Positions 1 to 6,240 of a stretch of DNA of 6,817 bases are shown piece after piece. The stretch is taken from the NCBI GenBank assembly GCA_005880175.1, contig VBJR01000088.1, positions 1 through 6,817 on the forward strand. Reading direction: 5' to 3'. This stretch comes from Chloroflexota bacterium. Lineage in GTDB: Bacteria > Chloroflexota > Dormibacteria > Dormibacterales > Dormibacteraceae. How positions within the stretch are numbered: the first letter of the stretch is position 1; each line of letters begins with the position of its first letter. The notes beneath the pieces were generated by a model, which was not told where the DNA came from, made no database searches, and was given only the letters and a program-made list of their open reading frames with translations. The translations under genes were made by a program, and so were the position numbers.

Positions 1-1
1 C

Positions 2-118
2 ATCCAGTGGTCGAAGATGATGGCGATAGCTGTGGTTGCATCACTCCCGATCCTCGCCATCTACGTGTTCACGTACCGCCTGCTGCGCGACGGGCTCGCG
101 CTGGGGTCGGTCCGCTGA
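2..118 (+). CDS. Carbohydrate ABC transporter permease (MalG-like), C-terminal end only
   Basis: This is the last 38 codons of an inner-membrane permease subunit, cut by the left edge of the window. The fragment has a polar start (IQWSKMM), one hydrophobic transmembrane stretch (AIAVVASLPILAIYVF) and a basic tail ending LLRDGLALGSVR before TGA at 116-118. Sugar permeases of the MalG type end this way: a final helix with a conserved LP in the middle, then an arginine-rich cytoplasmic tail with a G-rich end. The usual EAA loop that contacts the ATPase lies upstream, outside the window. The stop overlaps the probable CTG start of the next gene, so the two are likely co-transcribed and translationally coupled. 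The substrate is inferred to be a fucose-containing sugar from the neighbours only. Any other sugar is possible. The family call rests on a short fragment. Confidence 0.7.
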   Translation: MQWSKMMAIAVVASLPILAIYVFTYRLLRDGLALGSVR

Positions 119-862
119 GCGCGCCGCGCGTCGTCGTCATCGGCGCCGGCGCCGGCATCTTCAGGAACCATCAGCGGGGCCTGGAGGCGGTCGGCGCCGA
201 GGTGGTCGGCGTCCACGACGTGGACCACGAGCGCGCCTGCCTGGTCGCCGAGGAGCTCGGCTGCCCCGCCTACGAGGACGTGGCGGGGCGAGGGCGGCGG
301 CATCCTGATCAACCAGGGCCAGCACGACCTCGACCTGCTCTGCCACCTGGCCGGCGGGCCGCCCGCCCGGGTCGTCGGCTGGACCCGGGCCCGGCTCCAC
401 GCCATCGAGGTGGAGGACACCGGAGACGCGCTGGCCGAGTGGCCGGGCGGCGCGGCCGGCTCGATCCACATCTCGACCGCCGAGGCCGACGAGGCCCAGC
501 GCATCGAGGTCGTCGGCACGGGCGGCAGGCTCCGCGTGCTGCCGGGACGGCTCGAGGTCCACCGCAGCGCCGTGGACTTCCGCGAGTACGCCGCGACCGC
601 CACCAACGCGTTCGCCCCGCCCGCTGTCGAGGCCCTGCCGGCACTGGAGGGCGGCCCCGGCGGGCACGTCGCGATCTACCGCAACCTCGTCGCGGCGATG
701 GCCGGCACGGAGCCGCTGCTGGCGCCGGGCCGCGAGGGGGCGTGGCCGCTGGAGCTGGCCAACGCGATCGTGCTGTCCGCCGCGACGAACGCGGAGGTCC
801 GGCTGCCGCTCGACCGTGCCGCCTACTCAGACCTGCTGGCGCGCCGGCGCCGGGGCGACTGA
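115..862 (+). pseudogene. Gfo/Idh/MocA-family NAD(P)-dependent sugar oxidoreductase with an internal deletion and frameshift
   Basis: The family oxidises or reduces sugars and inositols with NAD(P). The first part reads in one frame from a CTG at 115: a Rossmann beta strand and glycine loop (VVVIGAGAG), then GAEVVGVHDVD and ELGCPAYEDV. At about 277-285 the reading must move to the next frame, where TWRGEGGGILINQGQHDLD begins the C-terminal domain. IEVEDTGDALAEWPGG and GSIHISTAEADEAQRIEV follow, ending at TGA 860-862. Intact members are about 340-390 residues, and only about 250 codons remain here. The missing 110-120 residues should hold the rest of the cofactor domain and the EKP lysine motif, so as written the gene cannot give an active enzyme. 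The histidine of INQGQHDLD is still present. CTG 115 is chosen because no ATG, GTG or TTG precedes the Rossmann strand in frame. A weak purine run (GGGG, 103-106) lies 8 nt upstream. L-fucose dehydrogenase activity is possible but unproven. Confidence 0.82.
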
Positions 863-1891
863 CTCCCGCTCGACCAGCTCGACCGGGAGCGTCTCCCGGC
901 GGGGCGCCCGGCGCGCGGTGCTCATCGCCATGCGCATGCAGCGGCGGCCCATCTCGCGCATCGGCACGCGCACCGTCGTGATGCCGGGCACCACGTCGCG
1001 CAGGATCGGCAGGTCGTCGTAGCCGACCAGCGAGACGTCGTCGGGCACGCGCAGGCCGGCCTCGCGCAGCGCCGCCAGCGCGCCCAGCGCCATCATGTCG
1101 TTCGCCGCGAAGATGGCGGTGAAGCGGGAGCGGCTGCGGAGCAGCACGCGGGCGGCGTCGTAGCCGCCGTCGCGGCTGAAGTGGCCGCTGACGGTGAGCT
1201 GCGGATCCCGCGCGACGCCGGCGTCGCGCAGCGCCTCATCGAGCCCGGCCGAGCGTTCGTCCGTCGTCGAGAAGTCGGGCGGCCCCGAGATCTCGGCGAT
1301 GCTCCGGTGGCCCAGGCCGAGCAGGTACCGGCCGAGCAGGTACGCGCCGCCGCGGTTGTCGGGAAGCACCGCGTCCGCGTCGGCCATCTGGCGGCCGCAC
1401 ATGATCATGCGCGCGCCCTGGCGGCGCAGCCAGCGCGCCTGCTGCGGCAGCTCCTGCAGGTAGTGCGGATCGCCGATCGCGCCGCCGGCCAGGATCACCG
1501 CGTCGGCGCGCTGCCCGCGCAGCATCTCGACGTACCGGAGCTCGCTGCCGGGGTCGCGCAGCGAGTTGCACAGGACGACCAGCCGCTGCCCGGTCGCCGC
1601 CACCTCCTGGATGCCGGCGACGATCTCCGCGAAGTAGGGGTCGGCGACGTCGTGGATGATGACACCGACCAGCCCGGTCGACGCGACGCGCAGCGCCTGC
1701 GCGTGGGCGTTCCGGACGTAGCTGAGCTCCCGGACCGCGTGCTCGACGCGCGTTCGCGTCTCTGCGGAGACCGGATACCCGCCGTTGAGCACGCGCGACA
1801 CGGTGGTCGGCGACACGTCGGCCATGCGCGCGACGTCAGTGATGGTCGTGGTGGTCGGTCGGCCGCCGCCGCGCGCCGAGGCTCGTGCCAT
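827..1891 (-). CDS. LacI-family transcriptional regulator
   Basis: This is a complete 354-residue sugar-responsive repressor of usual LacI/GalR length. Residues 17-63 form the DNA-binding head: ITDVARMADVSPTTVSRVLN is the classic helix-turn-helix and hinge entry, with VSAETRTRVEHAVRELSYVRN after it. From about residue 74 a periplasmic-binding-protein-like sensor follows, with LVGVIIHDVADPYFAEI, DAVILAGG, LGRYLLGLGHRSIAEISG, FAANDMMALGAL (261-272) and VPDDVSLVGYDD (282-293). These are typical effector-binding and dimer motifs. It starts at ATG (1889-1891) with no clear Shine-Dalgarno, and a palindromic candidate operator abuts the start, which suggests autoregulation. Its 3' end overlaps the convergent oxidoreductase gene by 36 bp. 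By context the effector is a fucose-related sugar, and the targets would be the transporter/oxidoreductase operon and perhaps the fucosidase genes. The family is certain. The ligand is inferred. Confidence 0.95.
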   Translation of the reverse strand: MARASARGGGRPTTTTITDVARMADVSPTTVSRVLNGGYPVSAETRTRVEHAVRELSYVRNAHAQALRVASTGLVGVIIHDVADPYFAEIVAGIQEVAATGQRLVVLCNSLRDPGSELRYVEMLRGQRADAVILAGGAIGDPHYLQELPQQARWLRRQGARMIMCGRQMADADAVLPDNRGGAYLLGRYLLGLGHRSIAEISGPPDFSTTDERSAGLDEALRDAGVARDPQLTVSGHFSRDGGYDAARVLLRSRSRFTAIFAANDMMALGALAALREAGLRVPDDVSLVGYDDLPILRDVVPGITTVRVPMREMGRRCMRMAMSTARRAPRRETLPVELVERESVAPAPARQQV

Positions 1892-1908
1892 TGGGAATCG
1901 GTGCCAAT
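1890..1908. promoter_or_regulatory. Candidate LacI-type operator at the regulator's own start
   Basis: The word ATTGGGAATCGGTGCCAAT has inverted 5-bp ends (ATTGG/CCAAT) and an imperfect middle, about the size of LacI-family operators. It touches the ATG of the LacI-family gene and overlaps the proposed -10 element, where a bound repressor would block transcription. The half-sequence GTGCCA also occurs at 1885-1890 and 1942-1947. Autoregulation is common in this family. The binding itself is inferred. Confidence 0.4.
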
Positions 1909-1912
1909 GATA
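1907..1912 (-). promoter_or_regulatory. Candidate -10 element for the LacI-family gene
   Basis: On the minus strand this hexamer reads TATCAT, five of six matches to TATAAT and a rare AT-rich island in this DNA. Initiation about 7 nt downstream would give a leader of roughly 9-10 nt, which fits the lack of a ribosome-binding site before the ATG. I see no good -35 hexamer at the usual spacing, so an activator or an alternative sigma factor may be needed. Confidence 0.35.
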
Positions 1913-1918
1913 AGTGAC

Positions 1919-1933
1919 GGCGGGGCGCCCGCC
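1919..1933. repeat. Short GC inverted repeat in the LacI-gene promoter region
   Basis: GGCGGG and CCCGCC form a perfect 6-bp inverted repeat around a GCG loop, 28 bp upstream of the LacI-family start. A related GC palindrome (GGGCGCCC) lies at 1965-1972. Such words arise easily in DNA of this composition, so a regulatory role is only possible. Confidence 0.3.
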
Positions 1934-1978
1934 ATCCCAACGGTGCCAGCCGGTGACCGGAGGCGGGCGCCCCTGCGA

Positions 1979-2056
1979 TTACGCCTTCGCGAACGTGAGC
2001 AGCGCGGCGGGGAGGAGGCCGCGCTTTGTGTCTGGAGGCAGTGAACGACAGCCCGC
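1979..2056 (-). other. Orphan coding-like tail, possible remnant of a lost gene
   Basis: In one minus-strand frame 25 sense codons end in a TAA at 1979-1981. The peptide runs SLPPDTKRGLLPAALLTFAK plus a final alanine, and resembles the C-terminal end of an ordinary protein. It is limited upstream by an in-frame TAA at 2057-2059 and has no start codon or ribosome-binding site, so it is not a gene as it stands. It lies between the SARP-gene hairpin and the LacI-gene promoter. I do not recognise the protein, and chance is a real alternative at this length. Confidence 0.2.
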
Positions 2057-2058
2057 TT

Positions 2059-2093
2059 AAGCGCGGCTGAAATCAGGGCCTTCAGCCGCGCTT
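2059..2093 (-). terminator. Strong hairpin, probable terminator of the SARP gene
   Basis: AAGCGCGGCTGAA (2059-2071) pairs perfectly with TTCAGCCGCGCTT (2081-2093), giving a 13-bp stem with a 9-nt loop. It lies 41 nt past the SARP stop codon. There is no T-run on either side, as is common for terminator-like hairpins in high-GC actinobacteria, so it may also work as an mRNA 3' stabiliser or in both directions. The left arm also belongs to a 10-bp palindrome, CGCTTAAGCG (2054-2063), which offers a competing fold. Confidence 0.6.
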
Positions 2094-2134
2094 CAGCGGC
2101 GGCCCGGACACTTCCCGGCGATGGCGTCCCGCGG

Positions 2135-4945
2135 TCAGGTGCCGGCGGTGGTGTCCGCCAGGATCCGCCCGACGATCGCGTCCAGGCTGGTCCGGCGCGC
2201 CTCGGCGCGGACGGCGGCCCGCGCCGGCTCGTCCAGCGCGGCCAGGGCCGCGGCGACGGCCGCCTCGTTCACGCGGATGTCCTCACGGGGCAGCACCGTC
2301 CCCGCGCGCTCGCGCTCCCTCGCCAGCACGGACAGCAGCAGCAGGCCCCGCGCCGCCCGGCCCTCCTCGACCTCGATCGCGCCGATGCGCAGGACCGCGT
2401 CCAGCACGGTCTCGAACGAGTCGCTCGCCCGCCCGATGCCCAGGCTCTGGATCGTGAGCTCGCGGGCCCGGGCCAGGTGGCCGCGGAGGTGCGCCACCTG
2501 GGCCAGGTTGTTGATCGCGGTCCCCTCGCCGCGCCGGTTGCCGGTCTCCCGGAAGCCGGCCAGCGCCTCCCGGCCGAGCGCCTCCGCCTCGTCCCACCGG
2601 CCCAGGCAGCGGAGCACGTGGGCCAGGCTCTGCAGCGACGTGGCCTCGCCGACGCGGCTGCCCACGGCCCTCGCCTGCTCCACGCTGGCCTGGGCGTGGG
2701 GCAGGGCGGCGTCGTAGTCGCCGACGTGGCACGCCGTGTTGCAGAGCCCGTTCAGGGCCGCCGCCACCCCGAGCTGGTCGTCCAGCGCCCGGTAGGCGGC
2801 CAGCGCCCCCTCGCCGAGCCGCATCGCCTCCGCGTGGTCGCCCCGGCTGCGGGCCAGGGCGGCGGCGCCGCGCAGGCCGAGCGCCCGCGCCGGCGACGGA
2901 GCCGGGTCCGCCGCGGCGAGTCCGCGCCGCAGCCAGCCGCCGCCCTCGTCGTACGCGCCGCGGAGCCACCAGTACCACCACATCGAGGCCGCGATGGCCA
3001 GCGCGTGGTCGGGCGCGCCGCCGGCGCCCAGGCACCAGTCGAGCGCGGCCCGCACGTTGCCCAGCTCGGGCTCGACCGGGGCCAGCGCCGCCTCCTGCCA
3101 CGCGCTCGCCCGCGTCCGCGCCTCCGCGACCAGGCGCCGGCACCAGTCCGCGTGGCGCGCCCGGACCGCGGCCGTCTCGCCCGCCTCCTCGAGGCGCTCC
3201 AGCGCGTAGTCGCGGATCGTCTCCAGCAGCCGGTACCGGGTGGTCGCCGGGCCCGTCCTCTCGGCCACGACCATCGACTTGTCCACCAGCCCGAGCAGGA
3301 CCGGCAGGACGTCGCAGGCGGCGACCGCCTCCGCAGCCGCCAGGTCGAACCCGCCCGCGAACGCCGCCAGGCGCCGGAACAGGACGCGCTCCTCGGGCTC
3401 CAGCAGCTCGTGGCTCCAGGCGATGGCGGCCGCCATCGTCTGGTGCCGGTGCCGGGGCGCCGGGCCGGTGGCGGCCAGCAGCGCCAGGCGCCGGTCCAGG
3501 TGGCCGGCGACCTCGGCCAGCGACAGGCTGGGCAGCCGGCCGGCCACCAGCTCGATGGCCAGGGGCAGGGCGTCCAGCCGCCGGCACACCGAGGCGGCCA
3601 GCACGGCCTCGCCGCCGTCCAGCCCGCTGCCGGGCAGCGCGGCGGCCGCCCGGTCGGCCAGCAGCCGGACGGCATCGGACCCGGCCGCGGCCTCCGGTCC
3701 GGCGTCCTCGGGCGGCAGCCCCAGGCTGGGCACCCGCCACACCGTCTCCCCGGCGATGCCCAGGGGCTGCCGGCTCGTCGCCAGCACGCGCAGACCGGGC
3801 CCGGCCTCGAGCAGCGCCCGGGCGAGCGCCGCGGCGGGCGCGGCCACGTGCTCGCAGTTGTCGAGCACCAGCAGCAGCCGGCGGTGGCGCAGATGTGCCG
3901 CCAGGGCGGCATCCACCGCCTCGCCCGGCTGGTCGCGGACCCGCAGCGCTGCGGCCACGGCGTGGGCGACGGGCGCCGCCGCCGGGACCGGCGCCAGGTC
4001 CACGAAGTGGGCGCCGTCGGGGTGGTCGGAGAGCGCCCGGCCGGCCAGCTCGATGGCCAGCCGCGTCTTGCCGCCGCCGCCCGGCCCGACCAGCGTCAGC
4101 AGGCGCGTGCGGCCGAGGAGGTGGGCGGTCTCGTCCAGCTCGCGCTGGCGGCCGATGAACCGGCCGGGCGGCGCCGGCAGCGAGACGGGCAGGGGCGCGG
4201 CGAGCGTCGGGTCGGCGCGCCGGATCGCCCGCTCCAGCGCGACCAGCTCGTCCGAGGGGTCCACGCCGAGCCGTCGGTCCAGAGCGGCGGCCAGCTCGCC
4301 GAACGCGTCCAGCGCCTCCGCCGAGCGGCCGGCCCGGTGCAGGGCGAGCATGAGCTGGCCGGCCAGCCGCTCGCGCTCGGGGTGCGCGGCCACGAGCTCG
4401 CGCAGCTCCGCGACCACCGCCTGGTGCCGGCCACCGGCCAGGTCGGCCTCGACCCGGTCCTCGATCGCGACCAGGCGCAGCTCCTCCAGGCGGCCGGACG
4501 CGGCGGCCACGGCCGCGGTGCGGGGCACGTCCGAGAACGGCTGGCCGCGCCACAGCGCCAGTGCCTCGGTGAGCAGCGCGGACCGGCGGGCGTGGTCGGC
4601 CACCGCGCCGGCCTCGTCGAGCAGCCGCTCGAACCGGTTGGCGTCCACCTGCTCCGGCTCGACGTCCAGCGCGTAGCCGGAGCCGACGGTGCGGATGCCG
4701 CCGCCGAGGATCCGGCGCAGCGCGGCCACGTGGACCTGGAGCGCGTTGACCGCCGTGGGCGGCGGGTCGTCGGCCCAGAGCTCGTCGATCAGCCGGTCGC
4801 GCGACAGCACGCGACCGCCCTCCAGCAGGAGCACGGCCAGCAGCGCGAGCTGCCGCGGCCCGCTGACGGGGAGGGGTCCGTCGCGCCCGGAGACCTGGAG
4901 CGGGCCCAGGACGCCGAAGCGCAGCGCCGTCGTCGCCCCGCCCAC
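2135..4945 (-). CDS. AfsR-type SARP transcriptional activator (winged helix, BTAD, NB-ARC-like ATPase, TPR)
   Basis: This is an intact 936-residue regulator, close in size and design to Streptomyces AfsR. Residues 8-95 are an OmpR-like winged-helix domain (FGVLGPLQV, RQLALLAVLLLEGG, RLIDELWADDPP, ALQVHVAALRRIL). About 100-245 is the bacterial transcriptional activation domain (LWRGQPFSDV, LGVDPSDELVALERAI). About 255-510 is a STAND/NB-ARC-like ATPase, with Walker A GPGGGGKT (287-294, glycine where valine is usual), Walker B LLLVLDNCEH (357-366), an ATSRQPLGIAGE sensor (389-400) and an ALPLAIEL segment (459-466). From about 610 the protein is helical with TPR-like repeats (AATSLQSL-type pairs near 723-835), a likely ligand or protein sensor. 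GTG 4943-4945 is chosen because an in-frame TAG lies 12 nt upstream and the domain starts 7 residues later. No Shine-Dalgarno is visible. The start is 12 nt after the fucosidase stop, so coupled expression is likely. Target genes are unknown; local sugar control is inferred. Confidence 0.95.
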   Translation of the reverse strand: MGGATTALRFGVLGPLQVSGRDGPLPVSGPRQLALLAVLLLEGGRVLSRDRLIDELWADDPPPTAVNALQVHVAALRRILGGGIRTVGSGYALDVEPEQVDANRFERLLDEAGAVADHARRSALLTEALALWRGQPFSDVPRTAAVAAASGRLEELRLVAIEDRVEADLAGGRHQAVVAELRELVAAHPERERLAGQLMLALHRAGRSAEALDAFGELAAALDRRLGVDPSDELVALERAIRRADPTLAAPLPVSLPAPPGRFIGRQRELDETAHLLGRTRLLTLVGPGGGGKTRLAIELAGRALSDHPDGAHFVDLAPVPAAAPVAHAVAAALRVRDQPGEAVDAALAAHLRHRRLLLVLDNCEHVAAPAAALARALLEAGPGLRVLATSRQPLGIAGETVWRVPSLGLPPEDAGPEAAAGSDAVRLLADRAAAALPGSGLDGGEAVLAASVCRRLDALPLAIELVAGRLPSLSLAEVAGHLDRRLALLAATGPAPRHRHQTMAAAIAWSHELLEPEERVLFRRLAAFAGGFDLAAAEAVAACDVLPVLLGLVDKSMVVAERTGPATTRYRLLETIRDYALERLEEAGETAAVRARHADWCRRLVAEARTRASAWQEAALAPVEPELGNVRAALDWCLGAGGAPDHALAIAASMWWYWWLRGAYDEGGGWLRRGLAAADPAPSPARALGLRGAAALARSRGDHAEAMRLGEGALAAYRALDDQLGVAAALNGLCNTACHVGDYDAALPHAQASVEQARAVGSRVGEATSLQSLAHVLRCLGRWDEAEALGREALAGFRETGNRRGEGTAINNLAQVAHLRGHLARARELTIQSLGIGRASDSFETVLDAVLRIGAIEVEEGRAARGLLLLSVLARERERAGTVLPREDIRVNEAAVAAALAALDEPARAAVRAEARRTSLDAIVGRILADTTAGT

Positions 4946-4957
4946 GAACGTTGGAGT

Positions 4958-6110
4958 CTAGCCGGCCTGACGCAGGAACAGCTCGACGACCGGGACCTCG
5001 ACCGGCGGCGCGACCGTCGGCAGCTCCAGCGTCAGGGCGCCCGCGGCTGATTCCTCCGTGCGCACCTCGGACCCGTCGCCGAGGAGCTGCGCGTACTCGA
5101 CGCGGCCGGCCAGGCCGGGCAGGTGCAGGTGCCGGAACGGCCAGGCCAGCACGTGGCAGTACAGTCGGTCCCCGCGCTGCGTGTACCGGCAGTCGGGCGG
5201 GCAGGATCCGCCGGGCCTCGGGGTCGAAGCTTCCGCGCCCGGTGGGACCGACGTTGAGCAGCAGGTTGCCGTCCTTGGCGACGCCGTCCACCAGCATCCT
5301 GATCACCTGGCCGGCGGTCTTGAAGTCGCGGTTGTCGCGGTCGTAGCCCCAGCTCCCGTTCAGCGTCTGGCAGGCCTCCCAGAGCACGGGCCGGCCGTCG
5401 CGCTCCACGCGCCCGGCCGGCTGGACCTGCTCCGGCGTCACGAAGTCGCCGGGGATGCCGAGGCGGTCGTTGACCAGCGCCCCCGGCTGCAGCCCGCGGA
5501 CCAGCCCCAGCAGCTCCTCCGACCGCCAGTCCGCCGGGCCCTTGCCGCCCGCCATGCGCTCGGAGTAGCTGAAGTCGAAGAAGAGGTAGTCCACGGTGCC
5601 GTAGCGCGTCAGCAGCTCGCGGACCTGGCCGTGGAGGTAGTCGGCGTAACGGCGGACGTCGCGGCCGTACGTGGCGTTGCGGAACGCCTCGTCGTCCCGC
5701 TGGGGATGGAAGCCGTCGACCGGGAAGTCGGGGTGGTGCCAGTCGAGGAGCGAGTGGTAGAAGCCGACGCGCAGGCCCTCGGCGCGGAACGCCTCCACCA
5801 GCGGCCCGATCAGGTCGCGGCCCCACGGCGTGTTCGTGACCTTGTAGTCGGTGAGGTCGGAGTCCCACAGGCAGAACCCGTCGTGGTGCTTGGTGGTCAC
5901 GACGAAGTAGCGCATGCCCGCCGCGCGGGCCTCGCGGGCCCACTCGCGGGGGTCGAACAGGTCGGGGTCGAAGTGGTCGAAGTAGCGCTGGTACTCCGCG
6001 TCGGTCAGTCGCTCGCGGTGCTTGACCCACTCGTGGCGGGCCGCGACCGCGTAGATGCCCCAGTGGATGAACAGGCCGAAGCGCGCGTCGGTCCACCAGC
6101 TCGCGTCCAT
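4958..6110 (-). pseudogene. Alpha-L-fucosidase, GH29, with a small internal deletion and frameshift near the C-terminus
   Basis: GH29 enzymes remove terminal L-fucose from glycans by a retaining mechanism. Codons 1-303 (6110 to about 5202) are a well-conserved catalytic domain: FGLFIHWG (11-18), KHHDGF (74-79), LLDWHHPDFP (121-130), YLFFDFSYSE with probable nucleophile Asp179, NGSWGY (251-256) and GNLLLNVGPTGRG (281-292). After FDPEARRI the frame breaks. The C-terminal part resumes in the next frame at about 5206 as SCPPDCRYTQRGDRLY, then AWPFRHLHLPGLAGRVEYAQLL, to TAG at 4958-4960. Relatives have roughly 20-30 more residues here (the IGEW..HG..IYG segment), so about 60-90 bp appear lost with a net frame change. 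Read without correction, the first frame stays open past 5000 into the SARP gene as nonsense. ATG 6110 is chosen because a strong purine run precedes it; ATGs at 6131 and 6269 are weaker. No signal peptide is visible, so the enzyme would be cytoplasmic and act on imported substrate. Activity as written is doubtful. Confidence 0.88.
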
Positions 6111-6112
6111 GG

Positions 6113-6123
6113 CTCCCCCTCCC
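6113..6123 (-). promoter_or_regulatory. Ribosome-binding site that decides the fucosidase start
   Basis: On the minus strand the purine run GGGAGGGGGAG ends 2 nt before the ATG at 6110, with GGAGG core matches at 7 nt and nearer. It is the best Shine-Dalgarno in the window. It favours this ATG over the in-frame ATG at 6131, whose only upstream match (AAGG) is 2 nt away, and over the ATG at 6269. Confidence 0.7.
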
Positions 6124-6134
6124 GGACTCATCAC

Positions 6135-6140
6135 CTTATA
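6135..6140 (-). promoter_or_regulatory. Candidate -10 element for the fucosidase-SARP unit
   Basis: On the minus strand this reads TATAAG, five of six matches to the -10 consensus, 25 nt upstream of the fucosidase ATG. No consensus -35 lies at 17 bp. The repeat word at 6149-6158 falls in the expected spacer, so a protein bound there could control this promoter. Confidence 0.4.
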
Positions 6141-6148
6141 CGGATTGC

Positions 6149-6158
6149 TCCGATCTCC
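6149..6158 (+). promoter_or_regulatory. Copy 1 of the divergent-promoter word TCCGATCTCC
   Basis: This word is repeated exactly at 6214-6223, 65 bp away in the same orientation, and each copy falls between the presumed -35 and -10 of one of the two divergent promoters. Only the right half of the palindrome seen in copy 2 is kept here. A shared operator for the fucosidase and fuconate dehydratase genes is inferred. Confidence 0.4.
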
Positions 6159-6203
6159 CGGCGCCGTCCGTCCATGGTGACGCGCGCTGGGAGCGAATGG
6201 TCG

Positions 6204-6209
6204 TTGACA
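6204..6209 (+). promoter_or_regulatory. Consensus -35 (TTGACA) for the L-fuconate dehydratase gene
   Basis: A perfect TTGACA stands out in this GC-rich DNA. At 17-18 bp spacing the -10 would be the weak CGATGT or GATGTT at 6227-6233, with initiation near 6240. That is almost at the ATG at 6241, so the transcript may be leaderless, in agreement with the missing Shine-Dalgarno. The weak -10 leaves this uncertain. Confidence 0.45.
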
Positions 6210-6223
6210 GAGATCCGATCTCC
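6210..6223. promoter_or_regulatory. Palindromic candidate operator (copy 2 of the repeated word)
   Basis: GAGATC-C-GATCTC (6210-6222) is a perfect inverted repeat with 6-bp arms around one central base. It starts directly after the TTGACA hexamer and includes copy 2 of TCCGATCTCC (6214-6223). A protein bound here would block the -35/-10 spacer of the fuconate dehydratase promoter. The cognate regulator cannot be named; the local LacI-family protein is one candidate, although its own start carries a different word. Confidence 0.45.
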
Positions 6224-6240
6224 GTGCGATGTTCGCGCGG

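Noticed and set aside
1285..1296. Perfect 12-bp palindrome CCGAGATCTCGG inside the LacI-family gene
   Set aside because: It encodes conserved residues (AEISG) and resembles the divergent-promoter palindrome only in the GAGATC/GATCTC words. Coding constraint explains it.
1181..2044. Plus-strand open frame opposite the LacI-family gene
   Set aside because: It is antisense to a well-conserved regulator, its composition follows the complementary codons, and it has no motifs.
2041..2070. Nine-codon reading frame GTG to TGA after GGAGG at 2034-2038
   Set aside because: The spacing from GGAGG to GTG is only about 2 nt and the frame runs into the terminator hairpin. Nothing downstream in the same direction would be controlled by it.
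2477..5050. Long plus-strand open frame opposite the SARP gene
   Set aside because: It has low-complexity R/A/G/Q-rich composition with no domain motifs, and it lies antisense to a gene with clear conserved domains.
5204..5209. BamHI site GGATCC exactly at the fucosidase junction, suggesting a cloning scar
   Set aside because: GGATCC occurs at several other places in the window, including 1202-1207 and near 2161, so its presence at the junction is not informative.
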